The notes under the pieces are model-generated. The model did not search any database. It had not been told where the DNA came from and saw only the letters and a list, made by a program, of their open reading frames with translations. The position numbers were made by a program, and so were the translations under genes. 64,000 bases of DNA. It comes from Novosphingobium sp. (lineage in GTDB: Bacteria; Pseudomonadota; Alphaproteobacteria; Sphingomonadales; Sphingomonadaceae). The stretch is from assembly GCA_024236175.1 (NCBI GenBank), contig JACKKY010000001.1:1-64000 (forward strand). The letters run 5' to 3'. Below, one piece after another: positions 7,372 to 15,712 of this stretch. The stretch's first letter is position 1, and each line of letters starts with the position of its first letter.

Positions 7372-8325
7372 TCAGGACGTCTCGTGAGCAGCCTTCTTCG
7401 GGCTGGTTCCGACCGGACCGCGGCGGTCGACCACGGTGATGCGGCGCGCCTTGGCATCGATAACGAGACGTTCGAGCACGCCGTTGCCGGGAAAGGCGAC
7501 GACGTAACGCGGATCGAGCGAAAGCATGCGCTCGTTACGCTTGAACCCGGCGCGTGCACCAAGCCGCATATCGAGACCGAAGGTGACTTGCGCGATTTCG
7601 CGCCGTTCGGCCCACGATGCAGCAAGGCGGTCGGCACCCTTGGTGTCGCCGCCATGCACGAGCAGCATGTCGGGAACGCGTTCGCGGACCTTGTCGAGCG
7701 TTGCCCAGACATTCTCGGCGAAGGTCTTGGCTTCTGCGTCAGTGGTGAAGCGGGTGCGACCGCCGGCGAAGATGACCGGCGTGCCTTCGGGCATCGCCGC
7801 TCGGCGCTTGGATGCAGCCCTTGCGCGCAGGAATTCGCGACCCTCGACCAGCGCGGAGGTCAGCATCGCGCCGTGATTGAAGCGCGAACTGGAAACCGGT
7901 TTCCAGGACGAGCCGAACTCGTCGAGATAGAGGCTGGCAGCGATTTCGCGCATCTCTTCGAAGGCCAGCATTGCCGATTCAGCGCATTGCGCGCGTTCGA
8001 TCTGGTCTTCGAGGTTGCTTGTCTGAACTTCCGATCCATCGGCGGTGGCGACAAGCGCGCGGACCTCGTCGCTCGCCCGGTCGAGCGCGGTCGATTTGCG
8101 CTGCGCGGCGCGGTGGAAGAAATTGACGAAGGCCCATGCCAGATCCTCGGCATCGGCCTCGAGCGCGGTGCCTGCAAACATGGCGAAGAGTTCGGACCAG
8201 ACGGCGCCGAGCGTCTGGCAGGCTTCCTCGCTGGTCGGAAAATCGGCGGGTCCGACGGGGGCGGGACCGATAGAAAAGCCGGACAGGTCAAGGCCGGCGA
8301 GCTGGTCGTGAAAGTGCGAGTTCAT
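7372..8325 (-). CDS. DUF2493 (SLOG-superfamily) protein
   Basis: The 317-residue product has a helical N-terminal half of unknown role. From about residue 180 it has a SLOG/DUF2493 Rossmann-type domain: VIFAGGRTRFTT followed by LLVHGGDTKGADRLAASWA, the nucleotide-binding signature of this family. SLOG domains bind or process nucleotides and nucleotide signals and are common in conflict systems. In mobile elements this protein usually sits next to ssb and DUF6878/DUF6915 genes, as here. The start at 8325 has AGGAGGAAC. A structured leader (hairpin 8362-8375 with outer pairing) lies upstream. Its molecular target is unknown. Confidence 0.75.
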   Translation of the reverse strand: MNSHFHDQLAGLDLSGFSIGPAPVGPADFPTSEEACQTLGAVWSELFAMFAGTALEADAEDLAWAFVNFFHRAAQRKSTALDRASDEVRALVATADGSEVQTSNLEDQIERAQCAESAMLAFEEMREIAASLYLDEFGSSWKPVSSSRFNHGAMLTSALVEGREFLRARAASKRRAAMPEGTPVIFAGGRTRFTTDAEAKTFAENVWATLDKVRERVPDMLLVHGGDTKGADRLAASWAERREIAQVTFGLDMRLGARAGFKRNERMLSLDPRYVVAFPGNGVLERLVIDAKARRITVVDRRGPVGTSPKKAAHETS

Positions 8326-8675
8326 GGGTCAAGTTCCTCCTGACTGGTTGAGGCCGAAGGACATCCGAACGGATGCCTCGGCGAGAGCCCGTCAGGGCCG
8401 GGACAAGGCGATGGCCGCACCGCGAATGCGGGAAACCCCCTGGCGGCAGGCTGGCGCGGGCAGGCCGGCCAGGCTGTCAAACACAGTGACGAGATGTTCG
8501 CGTTGGTGTGTGGGGAAAGGGCGCTGCAATCATCACACGCAGCCGGCCAACTCGGGCCTGCCGCAAGGGGGTTGCGGCCAGCGCCGACCGGCCCAGGGCC
8601 TCTCTCGCCCGAAGCATCGTATCGGACATCGGGATGACTTGTACGGGGACGTGCCGGACACGTCTTTATGTCAGC
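8326..8675. other. 350-bp gap, no gene seen
   Basis: No convincing coding sequence on either strand. It holds the hairpin CATCCG-AA-CGGATG (8362-8375), flanked by pairing GAGG/CCTC, upstream of the DUF2493 gene. The region right of it is downstream of the RES toxin gene. Confidence 0.5.
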
Positions 8676-9395
8676 TCAAAGCCCGAAGTCTTCCGGTGCG
8701 AACGCATGCCGTTCGCGCGAAGGAAAAGCCGCCATTGCGACAAGCTTTCCAGCATCGAAGCGCAGGTGCCAGGTCCGGCCGGGCCTAGGCTTGTGCTCGG
8801 CAAAGGCGCGCGGATCGAGCACGACCAGGTTGCATCCACGTGTCGGATCGCGAGCTGACAGGGTGCGGATCAGCGATGTTGCCGCCTCGCGCGCGGCGGC
8901 GGCAAGGTCCTGGCAGACGGTGTAGTCGGCGGGATCGGTCCAATGCGCTTCATCGGCATCGAAGGGAGGTTGCGTCAGATCGATCGCGGCATCGCTCGAA
9001 AGGCGAACCGAGAAACTCGAATGCTCGCTTGTGGTCGATGGCGGAACGAACCCCGGCGAGCGGGCAAAGAACCGCAGCCGCCAGTAGGCCGTCTCGGCAA
9101 TCGCAGTGCTTTCGGTTTCGCTCGCATAGAAGATGCCGGGTCGTTCATCGGCCCGGCGGAACCGTGTTGCCTGGCGATGGCCATAGCGAAAGGGCGATGC
9201 CAGCAGGTAATCGAGCCCGGCGGTGGTCGCCGGCATGCGCGGCTTTACCTCCTCGGCAAGATCCTCGAGCATCGTCTGCGCATCGGGATCGGCAGCAAGG
9301 CGGCTGGTCGAAATGCGATGTTGGGCTTCAACGACGCGCCAGGCCCGGCCCTCGTAAGGCCGGTGTTCAGACGCGAGCGCGGTAGAAGTCCACAT
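8676..9395 (-). CDS. RES-domain toxin
   Basis: RES toxins act on NAD+ (degradation, as in MbcT) or ADP-ribosylate a host enzyme (ParT). The 239-residue protein shows the family signals: an Arg near the start (GRAWRVVE, about 17-20), the block ERPGIFYASETESTAIAE (about 84-101) with the conserved Glu, and the later Ser-containing region. It overlaps the upstream Xre/MbcA-type antitoxin gene by 29 bases, and antitoxin before toxin is the normal order of this system. The exact NAD-related chemistry of this copy cannot be told from sequence alone. It may stabilise the element in its host. Confidence 0.85.
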   Translation of the reverse strand: MWTSTALASEHRPYEGRAWRVVEAQHRISTSRLAADPDAQTMLEDLAEEVKPRMPATTAGLDYLLASPFRYGHRQATRFRRADERPGIFYASETESTAIAETAYWRLRFFARSPGFVPPSTTSEHSSFSVRLSSDAAIDLTQPPFDADEAHWTDPADYTVCQDLAAAAREAATSLIRTLSARDPTRGCNLVVLDPRAFAEHKPRPGRTWHLRFDAGKLVAMAAFPSRERHAFAPEDFGL

Positions 9396-9741
9396 AGTCG
9401 CACAGCTCGATCAATCCCCGCATGGTATCGACCTGCTCTATCGGCTTGCCGCCGAGATCGAGATTGTCGGCCTCGAGCCAGCGGCGCGCGGCATCATCAT
9501 CGCTGCCGAGCAGTGCATCGAGACTGCGGAACAGGCGCAGCAGGAACTGGCCAGCCTCGAACGACTTCGAGGCCGGATCGAGCCGCGCCTGGCCATGGCG
9601 CAGCCGTGAGACCGTCGCGGGCGAAAGCCCAAGGATCGCCGCAAGCTTGCCATTGCTGAGGTTCCATAGCTCGGCAATGCGCGTGACAGCCGAGGTCAGC
9701 ACCTCGGACCGGTCAGCTGCGGCTGGAGCAAGCGTGGCCAT
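9367..9741 (-). CDS. Xre/MbcA/ParS-type antitoxin of the RES system
   Basis: The 124-residue protein has a helix-turn-helix (WNLSNGKLAAILGLSPATVSRLRHG, about 26-50, written here in part) and a C-terminal toxin-binding domain ending in LIELCDYVDFYRARV. This is the usual architecture of RES antitoxins. It should neutralise the RES toxin and repress its own promoter. A perfect inverted repeat ACGATA-N8-TATCGT at 9762-9781, just upstream of the start, is the likely operator. The start at 9741 has a GGATATCG spacing region with a weak ribosome binding site. Confidence 0.85.
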   Translation of the reverse strand: MATLAPAAADRSEVLTSAVTRIAELWNLSNGKLAAILGLSPATVSRLRHGQARLDPASKSFEAGQFLLRLFRSLDALLGSDDDAARRWLEADNLDLGGKPIEQVDTMRGLIELCDYVDFYRARV

Positions 9742-9761
9742 CGCGATATCCTTTCATATGC

Positions 9762-9781
9762 ACGATATAGACTATTATCGT
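9762..9781. promoter_or_regulatory. Putative operator of the RES/Xre pair
   Basis: ACGATA and TATCGT form a perfect inverted repeat with 8 bases between, 21 bases before the antitoxin ATG. Self-repression by the antitoxin through such a site is typical for the family; binding here is inferred. Confidence 0.55.
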
Positions 9782-9800
9782 TCAAATGGAAAGGCAATGT

Positions 9801-10226
9801 TTATGCCGCCTGCCGACGCTCGAAGATCGCCTCGCCGTTGGAAAACCGGCCGGTAAGAGCCAGCTCGCCGAACATGGCGATGAAGCGGGGTTCGACCTGG
9901 GCGAGCCATTGGCGCGCCCGGGCGACGCGCGGGCTCGCATAGTCGGCTTCCCAGTAAGCGGGATCATCGCGCTCGGCGAGCCAGATTGCGGCAAGGCCGC
10001 AATAGGTCGATACCCCGCAATCGGCATAGGCATTGCGCAGGAGAATGCGATCCTCCCTGCCCCGCCAACCAGCATATTCGCGAAACGACGGAAATGCGTT
10101 CGTCGCATCATAGCGTACCGTGGCGACGAGGCATTCGTACTCCCAATCGAGATCATCCTCTTCCGATGTTTCGAGCAGCCGAAAGGCGACCACTGCGCCG
10201 GGGGGATAGCTGACCGAACGTCCCAT
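9801..10226 (-). CDS. Unknown protein downstream of ardC
   Basis: I do not recognise this 141-residue protein. It is acidic in the first third (ETSEEDDLDWEYE) and has several Trp and Tyr residues (FREYAGWRGRED, YWEADYASP, ARQWLAQVEPRF). The start at 10226 has a GAGGAAG site and lies 10 bases after the ardC stop, so it is probably co-transcribed with ardC. It may share the anti-restriction role of its neighbour or bind nucleic acid, but nothing in the sequence proves this. Confidence 0.6.
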   Translation of the reverse strand: MGRSVSYPPGAVVAFRLLETSEEDDLDWEYECLVATVRYDATNAFPSFREYAGWRGREDRILLRNAYADCGVSTYCGLAAIWLAERDDPAYWEADYASPRVARARQWLAQVEPRFIAMFGELALTGRFSNGEAIFERRQAA

Positions 10227-10236
10227 GGCCGCTTCC

Positions 10237-11175
10237 TCACGCTGCAAGCGCGGCGTCGCCGCGCTGGTCATCGCTGTCTTGCGAAACCCTGCCGCCAAGC
10301 CGCAACAGGTAGGACGAGGCTTCCTCGGCCTTGGCGGCGGCAGTCAGGATCGCGCGGTCGTCCTGGCGCAGCAGCTGCAACCAGTTGTCGATATAGCTCG
10401 CATGATGGTCGAGATGGGCAACGGGCAATCCGAGTTCCGAGCCGAGCATCGCGCTCGACAATTCGGCGACCAGCTCTTCGGCGGCATAGCCTTGCGATCC
10501 GAACCGGTTCTTAAGGTCACGGGCAAGACGGCTTCCATGTCCCGTCCAATGCGACATCTCGTGCGCGAGCGTCGCATAGTAGTGATCGTAATCGGTGAAC
10601 AGCTCGACCGGCGGCATGGTGATGCGATCGGCAGCAGGCTCGTAATAGGCACTGCTTCCCTGATGCCTCACATCTGCTGGAACCAATCCGAAGAATGTGT
10701 CGAGCTCCGCTCGCTGTCCGGCAGGTGCAACCGGCTGGATCACCGGGGCGGGACGGAACCGGACCGGCAAGTCGTCGACCTGGTCGGCATTGAACACCGG
10801 ATAGGACTTGAGCACGCGGCGCGCTTCTTCACCTGGTTCGCCGGTCTGCGGGTCCTCGACCTCTTTGGTGTAGCTCTTGTAGAAGACCGCGATGGTCGCC
10901 TTCTCGCCCTTGCGGACCTGGCCGCCAAGCTCCCCGGCCTGCCGATAGGTCATCCAGTAGGGCGAGGCGAACCCGCACATATCGGCGACAAGCCAGAGCC
11001 AGAACACATTGATCCCCTGGTAGGGAATGCCGCAGGCGCGCATCGGGCGCGCCAGCGCCACGCCGCGCCAGGGCTTGACCCAGGGCCTGGTCCCTTCCTC
11101 GAGGCGCTTGATGATTTCAGCGGTGATGCGCTGCGCGGGTGATTGCGCATTCGCGCAACGGGCCTTCTTTGCCAT
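10237..11175 (-). CDS. ardC: ArdC-like antirestriction protein
   Basis: ArdC protects incoming single-stranded DNA from restriction in the recipient. The 312-residue product has the N-terminal ssDNA-binding domain (DUF1738; AQRITAEIIKRLEEGTRPWVKPW, then GIPYQGINVFWLW) and a C-terminal zincin-like domain with LAHEMSHWTGH, whose HEMSH (205-209) matches the zinc-binding HExxH. The start at 11175 follows AGGAGACC. A strong terminator of the upstream ParB-like gene and a pyrimidine-rich leader motif precede it, so it probably has its own promoter. Its position in the predicted leading region agrees with early need in the recipient. Confidence 0.92.
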   Translation of the reverse strand: MAKKARCANAQSPAQRITAEIIKRLEEGTRPWVKPWRGVALARPMRACGIPYQGINVFWLWLVADMCGFASPYWMTYRQAGELGGQVRKGEKATIAVFYKSYTKEVEDPQTGEPGEEARRVLKSYPVFNADQVDDLPVRFRPAPVIQPVAPAGQRAELDTFFGLVPADVRHQGSSAYYEPAADRITMPPVELFTDYDHYYATLAHEMSHWTGHGSRLARDLKNRFGSQGYAAEELVAELSSAMLGSELGLPVAHLDHHASYIDNWLQLLRQDDRAILTAAAKAEEASSYLLRLGGRVSQDSDDQRGDAALAA

Positions 11176-11254
11176 GTGAGGTCTCCTGATCCGGCCGCCC
11201 GACAAGGATTTGCGGGTGGTCCGAAACGGCAAAGCTCCCCTCTCCTCTCTTGAT

Positions 11255-11298
11255 CAAAAAAAGGAGGCGGCCCCTGCCTAATGGCAGGGACCGCCTCA
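11255..11298 (-). terminator. Strong rho-independent terminator
   Basis: On the minus strand GGCGGTCCCTGCC pairs with GGCAGGGGCCGCC around the loop ATTA, followed by CCTTTTTTT. It ends the ParB-like gene (stop at 11334) before the ardC leader. Confidence 0.85.
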
Positions 11299-11333
11299 CG
11301 GGGATCGAGATGACCGGTCCTGTCAGGAGGAGG

Positions 11334-13328
11334 TCAGGCGGCCATCTCGCGGGGGGTCTTGTCTTCCTCGCCAGCAACGTCGTCATTGCCGTTGCTTGCT
11401 TCATTCGCCTCGTCGTCAACGACCGCTGCGTCCTGGCTGGCGAAGTGCATCGCATCAGGAACCCAGGCGAGCGCCGCATCGCGCACCGCGGCGTCAGTGA
11501 TAAAATTACCCGAGAAGACACGTTCTGCGCTTTCAGCCAGCTCGGACTTCTTCGAAGCGGCAAAGCGCGCGACGAGATCGGGGCCGCCAACTTCGGACAG
11601 CGCATCGAGAATCACCGCCTTCGACACGCGATCGAAGTAATTGGCCGCATTGGGCCGCCACCAGCGGGCGATATCAATGCCGATGCTGGCGCCGAGATAA
11701 TCGTGCAGTGCGACCGCGCGCTCACCGGCAAGATTGAGGCTCGCTTCGAAGGTGCGCCCGACGACGTAGCCGAGCCAGGTGGCGCGGGCATCGTCGTCCA
11801 GGGCGCGGAACGCCTTGAAGCGTTCGATCACATCCTCCCCAGCGCGCCAGGACTCGTCGAGGCCGCCCTTGAACTCGGCTAGCGCCGCGCTCGCAGGCGC
11901 ATCCTTGGCTTCGAACCCGATGATCGGTCCGGCCGCCACCGGTCCGCGCAGCGTTGTTGCCGATTGCGCACGCCAGTCGAGCGTATCGGCATCGGCAAGC
12001 GTGAAGACCATGAGGTCGAGCGCAAGCGCCGGATCGGACGCGACATGGAGCGCAAGCACGTCGCGGCGCTGCATCGCCAGCTCATCGACCAGTCGCTTCG
12101 AAAGCGTTGAGCGCCTGGGCGCTTCTTCCCCGGTTCCCGAAACGACTTCGACAGGATCGTCGCCGGGGGCCAGCACCGCCGCGTTCTCGGTGTAGAAATG
12201 CGGCTGGAGCACCGGTACGCCATCGCGCCCCAATGTCAGGATCATGCCGGCATCGGGCTTGAGCTCGGGATCGAGCACCAGCGGGCGATTGCGGATCTCC
12301 TGGCATTCGCGCTCGATCGTTTCGATCGACTGTTCCGCAGCGGCAACGGCATCCTCGTCGCTGTCCTCGGATTCGAGGATCGCGGCATGCTCGTCCCAGC
12401 AGGTGTCGAGCTCGTCGAGCCGGGCAAGCTCGGCTTCGCTGAGCGGCGCGGCCTCTGCCGGAAGGCGATGCAGACCTTCGATGATGTCGTGCGAGACATA
12501 GTTGTCGAGCGTCGGCTTGACCCAGGCGATCTGGTGCTCGCCGGCAAGCGCCTTGGCGTGTTCTTCCATTCGCCTCCGGGCAAGATCCTCGAGCAGCGCG
12601 ACATCGACCCAGCTTTCGCTGTCATCGTCGTCGAAGAGTTCGCGCTCGATCCGGCCACCGGCTTCGACATAGGCATCGCGGCCGACGAGCTGTGCACGCG
12701 GATCGTTGCCGCGCACCGTGCCGTTCAGCACCATGCGGCGGATACTGTCAGGCGTAGACGCGTAGTAAGCCGAGGATACCTGCTCGAAGACCTGCGCCTG
12801 GATAGCCTGATCCGAACTGGCGCCATAGGCCTTGGCGATGTCGAGCGTGATCTCGCCGGCGGCAAGCGCTTGGAAGACAGGCTGGGCAAGATTTGCAAGA
12901 CGCAGCCGTCCTTCGACGAAGCGGACCGTGAGCCCGAAGCGGCGCGCGACCTCCTCACTGCTCGCACCGGCCTCGATCAGCGAAGCAAAGGCCTGCGCTT
13001 CATCGGCCGGGTTCATCGCGAGGCGGTGGAAGTTCTCGGCAAGGCTGGTCTCGATCGAATCGGCGTCCGCGTCGTCAAGCACCAGGCAGGTGACCGGATG
13101 CGTGCGCCGCAATGTCTTGTCGTCGGCCAGCGAGAAGAGTGCACGGCGACGGCGTTCGCCTGCCTCGACCTCGAACTTGCCCTTGGCAGCCGGGCGCACG
13201 ATGAGGTTCTGCAGCAGGCCGTTCGCCGCGATGCTGGCTTTGAGCTGTGCATCGGCCTCGGCACTGGCATGCTTCCTGACATTGCGGGGGGATTGAACGA
13301 GCTTGTTCAATGGGATGGTCTTGATCAT
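11334..13328 (-). CDS. ParB/RepB-like nuclease-domain protein (YubM-like)
   Basis: The 664-residue protein starts with a ParB-type domain (LVQSPRNVRKH; GLLQNLIVRP; GERRRRAL at 57-64) and a helix-turn-helix (SSEEVARRFGLTVRFVEGRL). A long C-terminal part of about 500 residues has no assigned function. There is no ParA gene nearby, so partition is unlikely. Large orphan ParB-like proteins such as YubM are typical leading-region genes of F-like plasmids, and this matches in place and size. The start at 13328 follows CAGGAGACTTCC. The leader (13329-13420) contains the sequence GGCCTCATTCAGGC and a CCTCCTCTCTT tract that recur before the methylase-helicase gene. Confidence 0.85.
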   Translation of the reverse strand: MIKTIPLNKLVQSPRNVRKHASAEADAQLKASIAANGLLQNLIVRPAAKGKFEVEAGERRRRALFSLADDKTLRRTHPVTCLVLDDADADSIETSLAENFHRLAMNPADEAQAFASLIEAGASSEEVARRFGLTVRFVEGRLRLANLAQPVFQALAAGEITLDIAKAYGASSDQAIQAQVFEQVSSAYYASTPDSIRRMVLNGTVRGNDPRAQLVGRDAYVEAGGRIERELFDDDDSESWVDVALLEDLARRRMEEHAKALAGEHQIAWVKPTLDNYVSHDIIEGLHRLPAEAAPLSEAELARLDELDTCWDEHAAILESEDSDEDAVAAAEQSIETIERECQEIRNRPLVLDPELKPDAGMILTLGRDGVPVLQPHFYTENAAVLAPGDDPVEVVSGTGEEAPRRSTLSKRLVDELAMQRRDVLALHVASDPALALDLMVFTLADADTLDWRAQSATTLRGPVAAGPIIGFEAKDAPASAALAEFKGGLDESWRAGEDVIERFKAFRALDDDARATWLGYVVGRTFEASLNLAGERAVALHDYLGASIGIDIARWWRPNAANYFDRVSKAVILDALSEVGGPDLVARFAASKKSELAESAERVFSGNFITDAAVRDAALAWVPDAMHFASQDAAVVDDEANEASNGNDDVAGEEDKTPREMAA

Positions 13329-13614
13329 CGGAAGTCTCCTGATTGAACGCCAAGTGCAGACCGACAACCGGCCTCATTCAGGCGCATTCAGGCCAAGGCC
13401 CCCTCCTCTCTTTTCCTGTGCGCACGAATGGCGTGCTGGCTATGTGTTCAAACGGATGGGGGGAGAGCCGAAGCAGATGGCGCGGTGCTTCGCCAGTGGT
13501 GAGGACGCTTGCGATTGGCGAGCTCGAGCGCAGCATCGTGGTTGCTCGGGACGGCAGCAAGGGCGATCACTCGACGACCAGGCATAGTCTGCGCGAAAAT
13601 CCCAGGACAAACCA
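13329..13614. other. Leader of the ParB-like gene and adjacent non-coding DNA
   Basis: Contains a direct repeat CATTCAGGC (13375-13383 and 13385-13393) and the pyrimidine tract CCCCCTCCTCTCTTTTCC (13399-13416). No coding sequence is supported up to the antitoxin remnant at 13615. Confidence 0.5.
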
Positions 13615-13797
13615 ATGACCATCGAAACCCGGCCATGGGATGCAGCAGACCTGCTCGAAACGACCGAAGATCGGAAAGCCTATCTGCAAGCGTATCTCGA
13701 AGACGGCACGGCTGACGAGATCGAGCGCGCACGCCGGACAATCGCGCGGTCGTGGGCGAGGAAGAGATCATCCGGGTCCCACGGACTAGCCAGCTGA
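13615..13797 (+). pseudogene. Remnant of an HI1420-type addiction-module antitoxin
   Basis: The first 45 residues (TRPWDAADLLETTEDRKAYL and the following helix) resemble the N-terminal part of small HTH antitoxins of the HigBA/HI1420 kind, which are normally about 95-100 residues. Here the similarity ends at RTIAR, and the ORF stops after 60 residues without the helix-turn-helix core. No toxin gene is seen beside it. It is most likely a decayed antitoxin. Confidence 0.45.
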
Positions 13798-13840
13798 CAT
13801 CGGCGCCAAGTCGGACAATTGGTCAGGCGAACCTCCAATC

Positions 13841-15688
13841 TTATCCGCCGGACCTGCAAATGGCGCCGACAATATCGGCTGCAACCTTGCGCGGCACGAA
13901 AAGCCTGGTCTTGTACCGGATGATCTCGGTGAAGCAGCCTTGCGCCTTGTACCAGTCGAGCCGCGATGCTGACCAACCGGTAAGTTCGAGCCGCTGCGCG
14001 CCGTTCACCAGGCTGCGCTTGAGCGTCAGGCGTTCGATGCCAGCGACTTCCATCGGCTTTCCCGAACCGAGCACGGCATTGACAAGCTGGTCGGGATCGA
14101 GTTGCTGGACATCGTCAATGCCGAGTTCACGGCACAGGTCCGGAACGAAGGCGACTGGCACTTCCCTCCCCAGAAGCGAACGCCCGTCGCTTGAAGCGAT
14201 ACGGCTGACGCGGACATGTTCGGCAGGAAGCTTGTCCCAGACCGGCAGCAACAATCCGGTTGCAAGGTAAAGCCGCTCTCGCTTGAAGCTCGATACCGCC
14301 TCTTCGACTTCGGCATTCCAGTCGTCGCGGAATGCGGCTTCATCGATGGTCTCCCAGGAGCTTTCCTCAAGCGTATCGGCAGTGATGTAGGTGCGCTTCA
14401 GGGGCCGGATGAGTTCGAAACGCGATATCCGTTCGCCCTCGTCGGTGAGCAAGCTGCGCGCCTGCACCAGAAGTGCTACACGGCCCGAACGCGCGTTGCG
14501 CATCGTGCGCTGGCGCGGTCCGGCAAAGTCATGGATCTTCTCCAGGCGCTCGAGCGAGAGCGGATGCAAGGCGCGGGCGATCTCGACCTCGAGCAGATGC
14601 GTGGTTGCGCCCGAGACGCCGTCGGTCCTGAGCAAGCTGTCCGAGAGAACTTCGAAGCTCTCGACCGCGATGGTTTCGACGCCGAGATCCAATGTGCTGG
14701 CTTCGCGCGCGGCATCGACCCGGGCCTCGACCAGCGCGAGATATTCATCGAAGATCGCGTTCTGCAGGGCAATGGGAAGCGCGAGAATGCGGTTGAGCCA
14801 GCGCTGGATCGGCGGCAAGTCGTCGACCATGCCGCCATCCGATGCGGTGATCGTTAGACCCGAAAGCTCCTCGAAGCGCGCCAGCGAAACCGCTTCCAGT
14901 TTGCCAGCGAACAGCAGGCCGAACCAGCGCGTGAGCGCTTCCTTGGCATAGCTGCTTTCCAGGTTGTCAGCGGGATCGAACAGGTTCTGACCGCCGGTCT
15001 GGCGCTGGCCACGCGTCAGTGCGCCGAGGCTGTCGAGGCGACGGGCGATGGTCGAGATGAACCGCCGTTCGCCGCGCACATCGGTAGTGACAGGGCGAAA
15101 CAGGGGTGCCGAAGCCTGGTTGGTGCGATTGGTGCGCCCCAGCCCCTGGATAGCCGCGTCCGCGCGCCAGCCCGGTTCGAGTAGGAAATGCACGCGCCGC
15201 TGCCGGTTCTCGCAATCGAGATCGGCATGGTAGGATCGGCCCGTCCCGCCCGCATCGGAAAAGACCAGGATGCGCTTCTCGCCGTTCATGAATGCGCGCG
15301 TCTCGGCAACGTTCGAGCGTGGACTGCGCGACTGTACGACCTGCTTGCCATCCGCACCGACAATGAGCCGGCGGCTGCGTCCGGTGACTTCGGCGACATG
15401 GTCGGTACCGAACCGCTCGATGATGGCATCGAGCGCGGTCGCGATCGGTGGGAGCGCGCAGAGCTGTTCGATCATCGTGTCGCGCGCCGCCACGGCGCTT
15501 CGACACAGCACCGCGTTGCCGTGCTCGTCGATCATCGGTTCGGAACGCGGATTGCCGTTCTCGTCGACGAAGACCGCCATGAGCCGGACCGGAAAGCTCT
15601 TGGCGAGGTAGTCGATCACATATTCTTTGCAGTCGCAGTTTATGTCGAGCGTGACGGCGGGAGGCGTAGGTTTCCTTCGGTTTTCCAT
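13841..15688 (-). CDS. C-terminal half of the split methylase-helicase (strawberry notch-like)
   Basis: This 615-residue ORF is the helicase C-terminal part of a protein whose N-terminal part is at 19340-21811. It shows SDAGGTGRSYHADLDCENR and the motif VI-like AIQGLGRTNRTNQ. The native sequence resumes at IDYLAKSFPVRLM. The preceding 24 codons (MENRRKPTPP...) belong to the terminal repeat of the RIT element, which also supplies a GGAG site 7 bases before the ATG at 15688. The half could therefore be translated as a separate protein. A longer reading to 15763 enters the RIT interior and is rejected. Whether the two halves still work together is unknown. Confidence 0.8.
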   Translation of the reverse strand: MENRRKPTPPAVTLDINCDCKEYVIDYLAKSFPVRLMAVFVDENGNPRSEPMIDEHGNAVLCRSAVAARDTMIEQLCALPPIATALDAIIERFGTDHVAEVTGRSRRLIVGADGKQVVQSRSPRSNVAETRAFMNGEKRILVFSDAGGTGRSYHADLDCENRQRRVHFLLEPGWRADAAIQGLGRTNRTNQASAPLFRPVTTDVRGERRFISTIARRLDSLGALTRGQRQTGGQNLFDPADNLESSYAKEALTRWFGLLFAGKLEAVSLARFEELSGLTITASDGGMVDDLPPIQRWLNRILALPIALQNAIFDEYLALVEARVDAAREASTLDLGVETIAVESFEVLSDSLLRTDGVSGATTHLLEVEIARALHPLSLERLEKIHDFAGPRQRTMRNARSGRVALLVQARSLLTDEGERISRFELIRPLKRTYITADTLEESSWETIDEAAFRDDWNAEVEEAVSSFKRERLYLATGLLLPVWDKLPAEHVRVSRIASSDGRSLLGREVPVAFVPDLCRELGIDDVQQLDPDQLVNAVLGSGKPMEVAGIERLTLKRSLVNGAQRLELTGWSASRLDWYKAQGCFTEIIRYKTRLFVPRKVAADIVGAICRSGG

Positions 15689-15707
15689 GATTTCACTCCA
15701 GATAATT
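15617..15707 (-). repeat. Left terminal inverted repeat of the RIT element (91 bp)
   Basis: Inverted copy of 19232-19322 with three differences in 91 bases. It encodes, on the minus strand, a ribosome binding site, an ATG and 24 codons fused in frame to the C-terminal helicase half. Confidence 0.9.
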
Positions 15708-15712
15708 ATCGG

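Noticed and set aside
7324..8343. Plus-strand open frame across the DUF2493 gene
   Set aside because: Antisense shadow; the opposite strand carries the recognisable SLOG motif.
8324..8788. Plus-strand open frame in the 350-bp gap
   Set aside because: Low-complexity product, no start signal, and it runs into the RES gene in antisense.
11334..13328. ParB-like protein as part of a partition system
   Set aside because: No ParA and no parS-like repeats are seen nearby; the size and place fit orphan YubM-like proteins better.
12198..13346. Plus-strand open frame across the ParB-like gene
   Set aside because: Antisense shadow in GC-rich coding DNA; no domain and no ribosome binding site.
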